DNA from: Lentisphaerae bacterium GWF2_49_21
GTDB lineage: Bacteria > Verrucomicrobiota > Lentisphaeria > Victivallales > GWF2-50-93
Assembly (NCBI GenBank): GCA_001804805.1
Contig: MHBH01000009.1
Location: 1-55,825, forward strand
Direction: 5' to 3'
Length of the DNA: 55,825 bases
Part shown: piece by piece, positions 25,104-33,124 of the stretch
How the letters are laid out: each line of letters starts with the position of its first letter
How positions within the stretch are numbered: the stretch's first letter is position 1
Position numbers and translations under genes: made by a program
The notes under the pieces: model-generated
The model's input: the letters and a program-made list of their open reading frames with translations, nothing else
What the model was told of the DNA's origin: nothing
Databases searched by the model: none

Positions 25104-26357
25104 ATGCGTGCAGGAATGAAGTTCGCAATCGGCATCGCCGGCTTACTGCTGGCCTTTTCACAGGTTCAGGCACAGAACGAATGGCCGCAATGGCGCGGGG
25201 CGGAAAGGAATGACCTGTCCAAGGAAAAGGGACTGCTGAAAGAATGGAAGGCCGGCGGACCTGAGCTCAAATGGAAGGCAACTGATCTGGGCAACGGATT
25301 TTCCGGAATCTCGCTCGTAAAAGGCACGATCTACACAATGGGCGACGTCGAAGGCGCATGCCAGCTGATGGCCTTCGCCGAAGATACGGGCAAGAAACTC
25401 TGGTCACTGAAAGTCGGCGAAGTCGGCGGTGGCGGAGGATATCCCGGCCCTCGCTGTACACCAGCTGTTGAAGGCGGACTCGTTATCGCGCTCGGCCAGT
25501 TTGGAGATCTCGTCTGCGCGGATGCCGCAACGGGCAAGGAAGTCTGGCGCAAGAACCTGGCAAAGGATTTCGGCGGCAAGGTTCCCAAGTGGGGATATGC
25601 CGAGTCACCGCTGGTTGATGACGGGAAAGTTTATTGCACGCCCGGCGGCAAGGAAGGATCAATAATCGCCCTCAACATAAAGACCGGTGCCACTGCCTGG
25701 CGCAGCAAGGAATATACCGATGAGCCCCACTATACATCGCTGATACTGGAAACCATTGCCGGACAGAAACAGCTCATACATCTTTCACCAGCCAACGTCG
25801 TCGGGGTGGACATAAAGGACGGCAAACTGCTCTGGAAGGCTGCCCGCGAAGGCAAGACTGCTGTCGTGCCAACTCCCGTCTATGCCGACAACCAGGTATT
25901 TGTGACCTCTGGCTACGGTGTAGGCTGCAACGCATTCAAGATCTCAAAGGATGCGAGCGGATTCAAAGCCGAACAGATCTATTCCAACAAGGACATGGTT
26001 GACCATCATGGTGGAGTAATCCTCCTTGACGGCTATGTCTATGGGCATTCTGATTCAAAGGGATGGGTCTGCATGGAACTCAAGACCGGACAGCTCGCTT
26101 GGTCGAACAAGGGCGTCGGCAAGGGGTCCATAGGATATGCCGACGGCAACTTCTATATCCGCGGCGAGGGCGGCAAGGGCGGCAAAGGCCCGATCGCCCT
26201 TATCGAGGCGAATCCGAAAGCCTATACTGAGAAGGGAAGCTTTGACCAGCCTGACCGCAGCGACAAGAACAGCTGGCCGCATCCTGTCATCGTCAATGGC
26301 AAGCTTTACCTTCGTGACCAGGGCGTACTGCTCTGTTACGATGTCAAAGGCAAGTAA
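25104..26357 (+). CDS. Secreted PQQ-like beta-propeller protein
   Basis: 417 residues. The ribosome site AGGAGG (25091-25096) sits well before the ATG. The signal peptide is residues 1-24 (FAIGIAGLLLAFSQVQA), and the mature N-terminus is NEWPQWRGAERNDLS, the full family motif. The blades include TGKKLWSL, TGKEVWRK, TGATAWRS, DGKLLWKA and TGQLAWSN. It shares the KWGYAESPLVDDGK-type segment with the anchored PQQ-like protein at 6558, so those two may be closer relatives of each other than of the rest. It is the last gene of the plus-strand region, and a large palindrome follows. Function unknown; periplasmic. Confidence 0.86.
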   Translation: MRAGMKFAIGIAGLLLAFSQVQAQNEWPQWRGAERNDLSKEKGLLKEWKAGGPELKWKATDLGNGFSGISLVKGTIYTMGDVEGACQLMAFAEDTGKKLWSLKVGEVGGGGGYPGPRCTPAVEGGLVIALGQFGDLVCADAATGKEVWRKNLAKDFGGKVPKWGYAESPLVDDGKVYCTPGGKEGSIIALNIKTGATAWRSKEYTDEPHYTSLILETIAGQKQLIHLSPANVVGVDIKDGKLLWKAAREGKTAVVPTPVYADNQVFVTSGYGVGCNAFKISKDASGFKAEQIYSNKDMVDHHGGVILLDGYVYGHSDSKGWVCMELKTGQLAWSNKGVGKGSIGYADGNFYIRGEGGKGGKGPIALIEANPKAYTEKGSFDQPDRSDKNSWPHPVIVNGKLYLRDQGVLLCYDVKGK

Positions 26358-26359
26358 AA

Positions 26360-26482
26360 TAAAGAATCTCCTGACGGCCATCCTATCCCGCCGCATCCGG
26401 CTTCGCAAGACTACGCCGTGACAAGAGCAACGGGGTATTACGGACGCCCTCTTTCGCCTCGGTGCGGGCCGGAGATTCTTTA
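26360..26482. repeat. Composite palindromic element after the PQQ-like gene
   Basis: TAAAGAATCTCC (26360-26371) is inverted perfectly at 26471-26482, enclosing about 100 bp with further GC-rich complementarity (GGCC near both ends) and a CCGGCTTCGCAAGACTACGCCG hairpin-like core. It starts 3 bp after the stop at 26355-26357 and probably closes the plus-strand transcription unit. The core resembles the CCGCC..TTCGC..GGCGG palindromes at 30304 and 55100. Confidence 0.6.
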
Positions 26483-26566
26483 TAACAAAAGAAAATCAAA
26501 GCTGACCCAAGGGTCGGGGAATTTGACCCAACTAAGATAAAAATGTGGAATCAACAGTACGGATTA

Positions 26567-26586
26567 AGTAAACGACATAGTTTACT
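26567..26586 (-). terminator. Inverted repeat at the 3' end of the GH116-lacI unit
   Basis: AGTAAAC at 26567-26573 and GTTTACT at 26580-26586 pair around a 6-nt loop; flanking bases extend the match imperfectly. It lies 40 bp beyond the stop of the LacI-family gene and may be a weak terminator. As a 20-bp palindrome it could also be a protein-binding site. Confidence 0.35.
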
Positions 26587-26626
26587 GAATACGTACCTTT
26601 TAAAGCCAGGTCGAAGTTGGCCTGTT

Positions 26627-27589
26627 TTACAATTTCGATTTTATCGAAACTGTCTTCCTGTCTATTACCTTCAGGGGATGGAACTTCCTGCCGGTTCCAC
26701 TTTTGCCGCCGACAAGATTTTCAAAGACCATGTCTGCGACATCGTCAATAGGATATTCGACAGTGGACAGTTCCGGGAACAGTGATATGAAAGTAGGGCT
26801 GTTGTCGACTCCGAGCACTGAAATGTCAGATGGGACCTTGTATCCGTTCCTTTCAAGAATCCTTATCGTTGTCAGTGCGAGCCAGTCGTTATGGCAGAAG
26901 ACAGCGGTAGGCTTGAAGCTTCCTATGCTTTTAATCAGCGATTCCTCCGTGACGGGGAACAGCGATTCAAATGGAAGATTTTTTGACTTCATGAACTTTT
27001 CATAGCCTTTTCTCCTGTCTGAAATCGCCATCGCCTTCCGGACATATGTCAGGAAAAGAATCCGCCTGTGTCCTTTTTCCCATAGGAATTCAGTGCCAGT
27101 GAAACCAGTCTTGATCTCATCCGGGAAGATATTGACTATTTTTTTGCCGGAACACGGAGCTACGATTGAAAGCACTTTGAGGGAGCTTGTGATTTCATCC
27201 GGGATTTCCAATCCATCCTCAGGAGGGACGAGTATTGCACCGAGATATCGCCTCGATGCGAAATCCCTCAATGCGGAAATCGTCTCCTCCGGAGTTGACA
27301 CGGGCATGATGACAAGAGTCAATCCTTTCTTCCTGAGCAACTGCCTTATCTTCTCAAAGATATCCATGAAGAATATGCTGTTGAAGGAGGAAATGACGCC
27401 TCCGACAATCGAGCTTTTTCCTGTCATGAGCTCGCGCGCCGACGGATTCGGGCTGAATCCGTATTTCTTTGCGGCGGCAATGATCCTCCTGCGGGTCTCC
27501 TCGTTTATCCCCTTTCGGGCATGAAGGGCCCTGTCGACAGTCCCCTGCGACACGCCGCATATCCTTGCAAGCTTCAATGACGATATCAT
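26627..27589 (-). CDS. LacI-family transcriptional regulator
   Basis: 320 residues from the ATG at 27589. A longer open frame exists but would overlap the glycosidase gene, whose stop is 7 bp upstream. The N-terminal helix-turn-helix reads SLKLARICGVSQGTVDRAL, followed by the GINEETRRRI turn and a hinge (PNPSARELM). A periplasmic-binding-protein-like sensor domain follows (SIVGGVISS, SDISVLGVDNSP, ELSTVEYPIDDVADM). It is encoded directly after the GH116 gene, so it most likely controls that unit in response to a sugar, binding the palindrome at 30084-30099. The sugar is unknown. Confidence 0.88.
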   Translation of the reverse strand: MISSLKLARICGVSQGTVDRALHARKGINEETRRRIIAAAKKYGFSPNPSARELMTGKSSIVGGVISSFNSIFFMDIFEKIRQLLRKKGLTLVIMPVSTPEETISALRDFASRRYLGAILVPPEDGLEIPDEITSSLKVLSIVAPCSGKKIVNIFPDEIKTGFTGTEFLWEKGHRRILFLTYVRKAMAISDRRKGYEKFMKSKNLPFESLFPVTEESLIKSIGSFKPTAVFCHNDWLALTTIRILERNGYKVPSDISVLGVDNSPTFISLFPELSTVEYPIDDVADMVFENLVGGKSGTGRKFHPLKVIDRKTVSIKSKL

Positions 27590-27596
27590 GGATGCC

Positions 27597-30056
27597 TTAT
27601 TTATTGTATTCGATCCTGCGGATCTCGATTTTGCCTTTTGCGAACTTCGCAAACGGTTTTCCATTTTTGACTCCGACTGTTCCAAATCCTCCCTTGGCGC
27701 AGAAGAATGTCTTGAAATCACCCTTGATCTTCGGGGAGATGTAAAGGACCTTTTCAACCGCATCATATCTGACGCCGGTTATGCCCTGTATCAAGCCGTA
27801 GGAAGACATCGCCCTTGCATAGAAATGCCCGCATTCATATTCATTGAAGGGATTGCGGACCCTGCCGTCATATCTTCTCCGTGCAGCTCTTACGATTTCA
27901 AGCCCCTTCTGGATCTCTCCTGCGTGCAGGAGGTGGGAAGCCACCTGATATTCATAACCTGTCCAGACTTCATTGCTGTAAGGGAAGGGGAGGGTGAGCG
28001 CATCGCCTTTTGGCCAGGTGCAGAGAAGAAGTCCGCCATCGTTTCCAAGGGCGTAGCCGGGCCTCTGTGGATTTGCGTGATCCTTCAAATTCTTCCTGTA
28101 ATTATATTTATAGATGGATGCCAGATTCTTCTTTACTTTTTTGTCATCGAGGATTTCACCGAGTCCGCACATCTCCGCCAGCCATGCGCCAAGGACTCCG
28201 TCCGACAGGCAGCCTTTTCCATATTGGTATTTTGGTCCTTCCTTTTTCAATAAGGCTGTCGCCTCTTTCGAGTAATTCATCCTGATTCCGACCTTGCATT
28301 CCTTTGTAGGATCCTTCACCTTCAAGCCCTTCCACTGGACCTTCTGATAGAAATATTCGCCGTTGAACAGATCTTTTTCCAGATAGCTGCGTCCCTTCGT
28401 GTAAAGTTTCGAATAGAAGGAGACATCCTCTTTCATGAACTCACCCATCCTGATGGCAGCCTTGAGAGCGCCAAGATAGAAGCTTGAGCACATTCCGTCC
28501 GGCCCCCAGAATTCAATGTCATAGGTGTTGTGATGGGGTTCTACAAGGACTCCCCTGTGATCAGGATCCCATTTTTCAATGCAGAAATCAAGGCTGTTCC
28601 TAACTTCCGGCCAGATGCCTTTGAGCCAGGATGAATCGCCGCTTATCCTCCATTCCCGGTAAATCTTCATGATGCCGCCGAGCTGCCCATCGGAAGCGGC
28701 ATGGAAATTATGGTCGGAAGTCCTTATCGGCAGCGACGAACGGAAATTCTGATGGCCTTTTTCATCCTGTGAAAACTTGAATTCAGTGTTCCTGAGGGAT
28801 TGTTCGAGCGAAGGGAAGAGATGGGGAATTGCCTGCGCGTAATTCCAGACATGGGTGCAGGAGCCATAACAGCATCCGCTGTTGTCATTACAGCCTTCCC
28901 ATCCCCACAGGCTTCCGTTTTTCTGGCGGAGTACCGTCGGAGATTTCATTATTGCGAGATTCGCAGCAATGGCGTCCAGGATTTCCGGAGGGAGGGTTGA
29001 ATCGTAGAAGCTCCCAGCGAAGACCATTGATGATTTTTTCAGCTCCGCATATGAGTTGTGCCAATAGGCGGAAAGTCCGCCGACATTCTTGAACCTGCCG
29101 GAATACCATGGCTGATAGAATTTGTCAGGACTGCTTTCGCAATTGCAGTTTCCGCTGCATGAGGGACTGTCTTTTCCTACGGCGACATTCGAATATGGGA
29201 CAAACCATGAGAGCTTCAATTTTACAGTTATGGATTTCCCCGGAGCCAGGCTGAACGGGACGTATAGGCTTCCACCCGGAGAAGGATCTCCTGATGTCAG
29301 GGCTTTCTTCTCAAGGCAGCTTCCGCTTTCGATGTTTTTCCATGTAAGGGTCATTGGATCAAACCAGCCGCCTCTGAACATTGCGCAATCGACTTTTGCG
29401 CCTCTTGCATCCGTCTCGGCGCAGAACGCGCCCTTTGTCCAGAATTTGTCGGGCATTGATTCCTGGTTGAGGATGAATCCCTGCGGACTTCGCAGGACTG
29501 CATCCTTGCTGGGCATGTCTTTTGCAGGATTCACACGGAGGAAATTAAACGCATGGAATGACCAGACAGCTTCGATTTTCCTTGTCGACTTGTTTGTCAT
29601 GGTATACTCAAGACCTGCGACCGGCAGGCTTGAATTGTCGGCGTCGCCCGGAATGAACGGGCTCCATCCGGTGATTTCTGCCGAGACCGGGAAATTCTTT
29701 TCCTGCAGCTTTACGGTTCCAAAGGGGAATTTCGTGTGGAATTCGGCGTAGGAAAACCTTGGAAGGCCGAAATTTCTTCCACCAAGGCCTTTTCCGCCTT
29801 CAGGTCTTCCGAATATCTTCCAGTTCGGTACAGGCCCTTCAAGGACTTTCGCCTTATTGCCGTTCTTATCCTTGACGCAGACTGCCGCGAACATGCTTGA
29901 ATCCGTCAAGATGTCCGGCTGGTGCTTGATTGAAATGTCGGAAAACGCCCCGTTCCCGTCCAGGCATATCATGCCGGCGCCGATGCCTCCCATCGGGAAT
30001 GCGAGATAGCTCAGGTTCTCCCCCTGGTACACTCCGTCGAGACAGTTCTTTTTCAT
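27597..30056 (-). CDS. GH116-family beta-glycosidase
   Basis: 819 residues, a typical length. Hallmarks of family GH116 (glucosylceramidase GBA2-like) are FPMGGIGAGMICLDG at 20-34, GCCYGSCTHVWNYAQ at about 394-408, SDGQLGG near 455, EPHHNTYD at 506-513 with Glu506 the candidate nucleophile, and LSDGVLGAWLAEM with Asp620 the candidate acid/base. Both catalytic positions are therefore present; assignment is by analogy with characterised family members. No signal peptide is visible, so it should act in the cytoplasm on an imported glucoside or xyloside. GGAGAT lies 10 bp before the ATG. It forms a two-gene unit with a LacI regulator behind a recognisable promoter and operator. Confidence 0.88.
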   Translation of the reverse strand: MKKNCLDGVYQGENLSYLAFPMGGIGAGMICLDGNGAFSDISIKHQPDILTDSSMFAAVCVKDKNGNKAKVLEGPVPNWKIFGRPEGGKGLGGRNFGLPRFSYAEFHTKFPFGTVKLQEKNFPVSAEITGWSPFIPGDADNSSLPVAGLEYTMTNKSTRKIEAVWSFHAFNFLRVNPAKDMPSKDAVLRSPQGFILNQESMPDKFWTKGAFCAETDARGAKVDCAMFRGGWFDPMTLTWKNIESGSCLEKKALTSGDPSPGGSLYVPFSLAPGKSITVKLKLSWFVPYSNVAVGKDSPSCSGNCNCESSPDKFYQPWYSGRFKNVGGLSAYWHNSYAELKKSSMVFAGSFYDSTLPPEILDAIAANLAIMKSPTVLRQKNGSLWGWEGCNDNSGCCYGSCTHVWNYAQAIPHLFPSLEQSLRNTEFKFSQDEKGHQNFRSSLPIRTSDHNFHAASDGQLGGIMKIYREWRISGDSSWLKGIWPEVRNSLDFCIEKWDPDHRGVLVEPHHNTYDIEFWGPDGMCSSFYLGALKAAIRMGEFMKEDVSFYSKLYTKGRSYLEKDLFNGEYFYQKVQWKGLKVKDPTKECKVGIRMNYSKEATALLKKEGPKYQYGKGCLSDGVLGAWLAEMCGLGEILDDKKVKKNLASIYKYNYRKNLKDHANPQRPGYALGNDGGLLLCTWPKGDALTLPFPYSNEVWTGYEYQVASHLLHAGEIQKGLEIVRAARRRYDGRVRNPFNEYECGHFYARAMSSYGLIQGITGVRYDAVEKVLYISPKIKGDFKTFFCAKGGFGTVGVKNGKPFAKFAKGKIEIRRIEYNK

Positions 30057-30083
30057 CTATGGGATCTCCTTTTATGGTGAATT

Positions 30084-30099
30084 ACGTGTAACTACACGT
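30084..30099 (-). promoter_or_regulatory. Candidate LacI-type operator
   Basis: ACGTGTAACTACACGT is a palindrome with perfect 7-bp arms and a 2-bp centre. It lies just downstream of the predicted -10 box, so a bound protein would cover the transcription start of the GH116-lacI unit. The natural ligand is the LacI-family protein encoded in the same unit. Confidence 0.55.
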
Positions 30100-30100
30100 T

Positions 30101-30128
30101 AAAATAGGACGGAGAGGAATTATTTCAA
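30101..30128 (-). promoter_or_regulatory. Candidate sigma-70 promoter for GH116-lacI
   Basis: On the minus strand, TTGAAA (30123-30128) and TATTTT (30101-30106) are separated by 16 bp, an acceptable -35/-10 pair. Transcription would begin near 30094, inside the palindromic operator, about 40 bp before the GH116 start codon. Confidence 0.45.
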
Positions 30129-30595
30129 GCGCCATGCAGGCTTTTATTGACTTATTTTCACTGCCGTCCCATGGATGATTGGATGACTGGATTGCTGGAT
30201 TCTTGGGTATTAAAGAAGCTGATTTCAAAAATACGAAAAACATTTGTTGCGGGAATAACGCTTGTTGGAGTTCATCACGTGACTCACGTGGCAGCTTCCT
30301 GCGTCCGCCGTAGCTTCTTAGCGAAGGCGGAAGCGTGTCTTGGTATTTCCCGACACCCATGGGGACGGGATCTTCGACAACAGGTTACACACGCTAAAGC
30401 AGCGCACTCCAACTTTTGAAATTGCCTCAAAGACATAAGGCCAAAGCATCCTGGACAAAGTTGAAAATCCCGGCCCGACGGCGTCGGGAACTGTTCCCGG
30501 CACTGGGAAATGAAGACCTCGAAGTTTCAGCCGGCTGATGGACTGGGGCTAACGATTGGAATGAAAAACCGAGTGAATACAAAGTTCCATCAATC
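30129..30595. other. Non-coding stretch with low-complexity and palindromic sequence
   Basis: No gene seen. It contains a GGATGATTGGATGACTGGAT-type simple repeat (30173-30200), two CACGTG hexamers spaced 3 bp apart (30276-30290), and a palindrome of the TCCGCCGTAGC/GCGAAGGCGGA type (30304-30331). A segment at about 30383-30418 shares AGGTTA..CACGC..CTCCAACTTT with 42306-42335. It looks like repeat-derived spacer. Confidence 0.45.
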
Positions 30596-31000
30596 CTACT
30601 TGTTGGTGTCTCTATTTCGTACTGAGTCAAGAAGTCGTTTTTTGACTCCCGGAGAACTCCAGTGATTGGAACCAGTGCCAGTAAACTGAATAATTTCATC
30701 AGGTTCTAATGCGTATTGAGTATCATCGATTATCACGGCGATGTTCGGCTCTAATGGAACAGATGGTGTCTCTAAGCGAGAAGGATTATCTATGACTTTT
30801 TTGATCCACAGAGTATCCCTCTCGGAGAGTGAGATGGTCCGTTCCTTTTGTGGTATTCCGATATCCAAAACGATTGCAGCATTTGATTTGGAGAGTTTTG
30901 GTCTTTGGGCATCATTTTCTGGGTTATCAGTTCCTGGCGTAGGACCACATCCTGTGAGGATAGCAAGCGATGCAATTGTAAAAATATATTTCATAATCAT
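30596..31000 (-). CDS. Small predicted lipoprotein, function unknown
   Basis: 134 residues. The N-terminus is a lipoprotein signal with lipobox LTGC (Cys18 if the first ATG is used; a second ATG is two codons later). The mature part is polar, Pro/Asp/Glu-rich at first, then has short beta-like segments (AAIVLDIGI, NIAVIIDDTQYAL) and an SxGVKKRLLDSVRN tail. I recognise no domain. It lies next to another small secreted protein gene on the same strand, separated by a palindrome. The gene's ribosome site is weak. Outer-membrane or periplasmic-face location is inferred from the lipobox only. Confidence 0.6.
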   Translation of the reverse strand: MIMKYIFTIASLAILTGCGPTPGTDNPENDAQRPKLSKSNAAIVLDIGIPQKERTISLSERDTLWIKKVIDNPSRLETPSVPLEPNIAVIIDDTQYALEPDEIIQFTGTGSNHWSSPGVKKRLLDSVRNRDTNK

Positions 31001-31005
31001 GTTTT

Positions 31006-31065
31006 AGTCCAACCCTCCGGCAACCGGCGAAGCCTGGTTGCCAGAGGGGGCGCACTAGCTGGACT
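31006..31065. repeat. Nested palindrome between two small secreted-protein genes
   Basis: AGTCCA (31006-31011) pairs with TGGACT (31060-31065), CCCTC pairs with GAGGG inside it, and GGCAACC (31019-31025) pairs with GGTTGCC (31036-31042) around GGCGAAGCCT. The result is a long interrupted stem filling the whole gap. Confidence 0.6.
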
Positions 31066-31067
31066 CT

Positions 31068-31448
31068 CTATTTCTTTTTCTGTATTGATTTAGACCATGA
31101 ATTCTTTGATACTTTTATAATTTCTCCGGAATTTGAGAGTTCTACGATAACTGTTTCTGTTTTAGTGTCTGTTTTAATATATTCCTGATCGCTCTTATCC
31201 TCTGTCTTTGCAGTGCTTGGACGCATGTATGTAATATCGATAGTTTCCTCGTTTTTATCAGTCTTGGAGTAATGAAAATCATGAAAAACCAAATCATCTG
31301 TTTTGATATTGGGATATTTTTCTAAAATCGCCTTGATAGCCAAGGTATTCAAACGAGGAAAATCAGTTTTAATCAGAGCATTGTCCGACTCAGCAGAAAC
31401 ATTAATGCAATAGAGAATTAAAGATAAAACAAGAATTGAGAATTTCAT
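31068..31448 (-). CDS. Small secreted protein, function unknown
   Basis: 126 residues from the ATG at 31448, chosen because AAAAGGAAAAG precedes it and it opens a signal peptide (MKFSILVLSLILYCINVSA). A longer frame upstream lacks such features. The mature protein is charged and contains FPRLNTLAIKAILEKYPNIK, then HDFHYSKTDKNEETIDITY and VIVELSNSGEIIKVS, a layout resembling small PepSY-like or beta-sheet periplasmic domains. That resemblance is too loose to name a family. No cysteine follows the signal. It neighbours the lipoprotein gene downstream. Confidence 0.6.
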   Translation of the reverse strand: MKFSILVLSLILYCINVSAESDNALIKTDFPRLNTLAIKAILEKYPNIKTDDLVFHDFHYSKTDKNEETIDITYMRPSTAKTEDKSDQEYIKTDTKTETVIVELSNSGEIIKVSKNSWSKSIQKKK

Positions 31449-31815
31449 ATGCTTTTCCTTTTGTTCAACTGTTGTTATACGCAATTGCGCTTTTTTGTAA
31501 AATAGCACTTTTTTCAGTGCAATACAATATGCATATGGCGGTTGGAATCTGCCAAAACTGATTGAAAGCGGGCTGTCGTTATGTCGCCTGAAATACAAGC
31601 TGATTATCGAAGCAATAATTATATGATATTTGTTCGTAGTTAAGCCATTATTGGCTGTTATTAATAATCGAAGAAACACGCAAAAATGCGTTGACTACAA
31701 ACAGAATGCCTTATCAAAAAAGAAGCTAATATGAATTACAGCCGAGACGGCTGTACCACATTCTCAGACGTGAATATTCGCTGAAGGATGTCCTTCAGAG
31801 AATATTTACAATTCC
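31449..31815. other. AT-rich intergenic region with repeat remnants
   Basis: No convincing gene. It contains a half copy of palindromic family B (TTACAGCCGAGACGGCTGTA near 31737-31756, followed by CCACATT) and a strong hairpin at 31773-31806, listed separately. Confidence 0.45.
31773..31806 (-). terminator. Strong hairpin after the sigma-FHA unit
   Basis: AATATTC-G-CTGAAGGA (31773-31788) pairs with TCCTTCAG-A-GAATATT (31791-31806): 15 base pairs with one internal mismatch and a 2-nt loop in DNA notation. It lies 10 bp past the FHA gene stop. It lacks a T-run, so it may be an mRNA-end stabiliser or a factor-dependent terminator. Confidence 0.5.
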
Positions 31816-32271
31816 TCACATGAATTCAGGCTTCCTGTTGTTGATGTAGATCAGCTCGATCGTGCCGATCCTGATGATGTCGCCTTCACAGAGGATGCGT
31901 TTCTTCATTTTTTTGCCGTTGACGAAGACTCCGTTCTTCGAGTTGTCATCGATGATGCTCCAGCCGTTGTTGTCCTTGCTGATATGGCAGTGGTTGCGCG
32001 AGACCTTCGAGCTCTGTATGACAATATCAGAGGATTCGGCGCGGCCCACGTTGATAAGATCAGAATCAAGCTGGAACCAGGTGTTCGGCTTTCCCTTGGC
32101 TACTATGAGGAGGAATTCATCCCCGGCCGGCGGCGGTTCGAAGGATTCAAGCATCTTGTCGATATGCTTCAGCCTGTTCTTGACCTCGTCAAGACCTATC
32201 TCCTTCATTTCTGAAGTCACAAGGAGGATCGTCCTGAACTCATCCGACTTCATATTTGGTATGTTGGTCAT
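31816..32271 (-). CDS. FHA-domain protein
   Basis: 151 residues. The N-terminal 45 residues are helical and charged (EMKEIGLDEVKNRLKHIDKMLESF). The rest is a forkhead-associated domain: INVGRAESSDIVI, SKVSRNHCHIS and DDNSKNGVFVNGKKM carry the conserved Gly-Arg, Ser-x-x-His and Asn-Gly residues that bind phosphothreonine. It is cytoplasmic. The gene starts 12 bp after the sigma-factor gene, so the pair is surely co-transcribed. No Ser/Thr kinase is in the window; a distant kinase could phosphorylate the sigma factor or another partner that this protein then binds. Confidence 0.88.
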   Translation of the reverse strand: MTNIPNMKSDEFRTILLVTSEMKEIGLDEVKNRLKHIDKMLESFEPPPAGDEFLLIVAKGKPNTWFQLDSDLINVGRAESSDIVIQSSKVSRNHCHISKDNNGWSIIDDNSKNGVFVNGKKMKKRILCEGDIIRIGTIELIYINNRKPEFM

Positions 32272-32283
32272 AATGCCGTCCTG

Positions 32284-32898
32284 TCAGCTCTTTTCAAGAT
32301 TGTGTATCATTTTCTTCGCGGTGTCGACAATTATCTTCATCACCCTGAACTTGTTCTGGGCAAGAAGATTCGGTGAAACCTTCAACTGTTCGGCGACCTC
32401 CTCCACGGATTTCTCCTTCAGATAGACCTCCTCGAAACATTTGAAGACCCTGGAGTTGACCCTTTTCTTGGCCTCCTGCAGGGATTCCCTGAGGATCATG
32501 GTCTTCCATTCGTTGTCCCAGATATTCTCCCTTTCAGTGATTATCCTGGCATGGTCCTCCGACGTGGCCTTGCTGAAAAGCTCGGAATTCCTGAGCCTCG
32601 AGATCTTCCCGGCCCTCCTGAACGCATCGATGACCTTGGACTCCGTGATCTTGAAAAGAAGGGACTTGAACCTGCCTTTCTTCCTGTCATACTGGAAATT
32701 CTTCAGATACCTCATCAGGACCATCGTGGTTTCCTGGAGGACGTCCTCCGCCAGCTCCTTCGGACATCCACGCTTCCTCGCGAAATTTATTATCACGGGC
32801 GCGTAGAGCTCGTAGAACACGGCCCAGGCCTTCTCATCGTCCTGCTTCAAGGCCATGATCAGAGTTTCTCTTGTCTTGACTATGTCGTATCCTGACAT
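32284..32898 (-). CDS. ECF-type RNA polymerase sigma factor
   Basis: 204 residues. Region 2 runs from about residue 20 to 95 (AWAVFYELYAPVIINFARKRG, EDVLQETTMVLMRYL, FKSLLFKITESKVIDAFRR). A charged linker of 50 residues follows, then region 4 (about 145-200, VFKCFEEVYLKEKSVEEVAEQL and NKFRVMKI). This is the standard two-domain ECF architecture as found in Planctomycetes/Lentisphaerae-type factors. No anti-sigma factor is adjacent; instead the FHA-protein gene follows. The regulon is unknown. Confidence 0.85.
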   Translation of the reverse strand: MSGYDIVKTRETLIMALKQDDEKAWAVFYELYAPVIINFARKRGCPKELAEDVLQETTMVLMRYLKNFQYDRKKGRFKSLLFKITESKVIDAFRRAGKISRLRNSELFSKATSEDHARIITERENIWDNEWKTMILRESLQEAKKRVNSRVFKCFEEVYLKEKSVEEVAEQLKVSPNLLAQNKFRVMKIIVDTAKKMIHNLEKS

Positions 32899-33124
32899 CT
32901 GGAACCCATCGTTATTTTCGGGAATCCGGCGTTTTATTCCTGGAACCAGCCTGAAAAGATTTCCAATTGGCGCCTAATATAGTTTTCCCGAATGCAATCT
33001 TCCAGTCTCTCCACATATTTAGTTGTAGAGCGTTGACGTCAGGTAATGTATCAGTCTTTATTGATATTGCTCGTTATATAGACAATACGCAGTTATGCGG
33101 AGAAAATTATAGGCAGGCAGGGAA

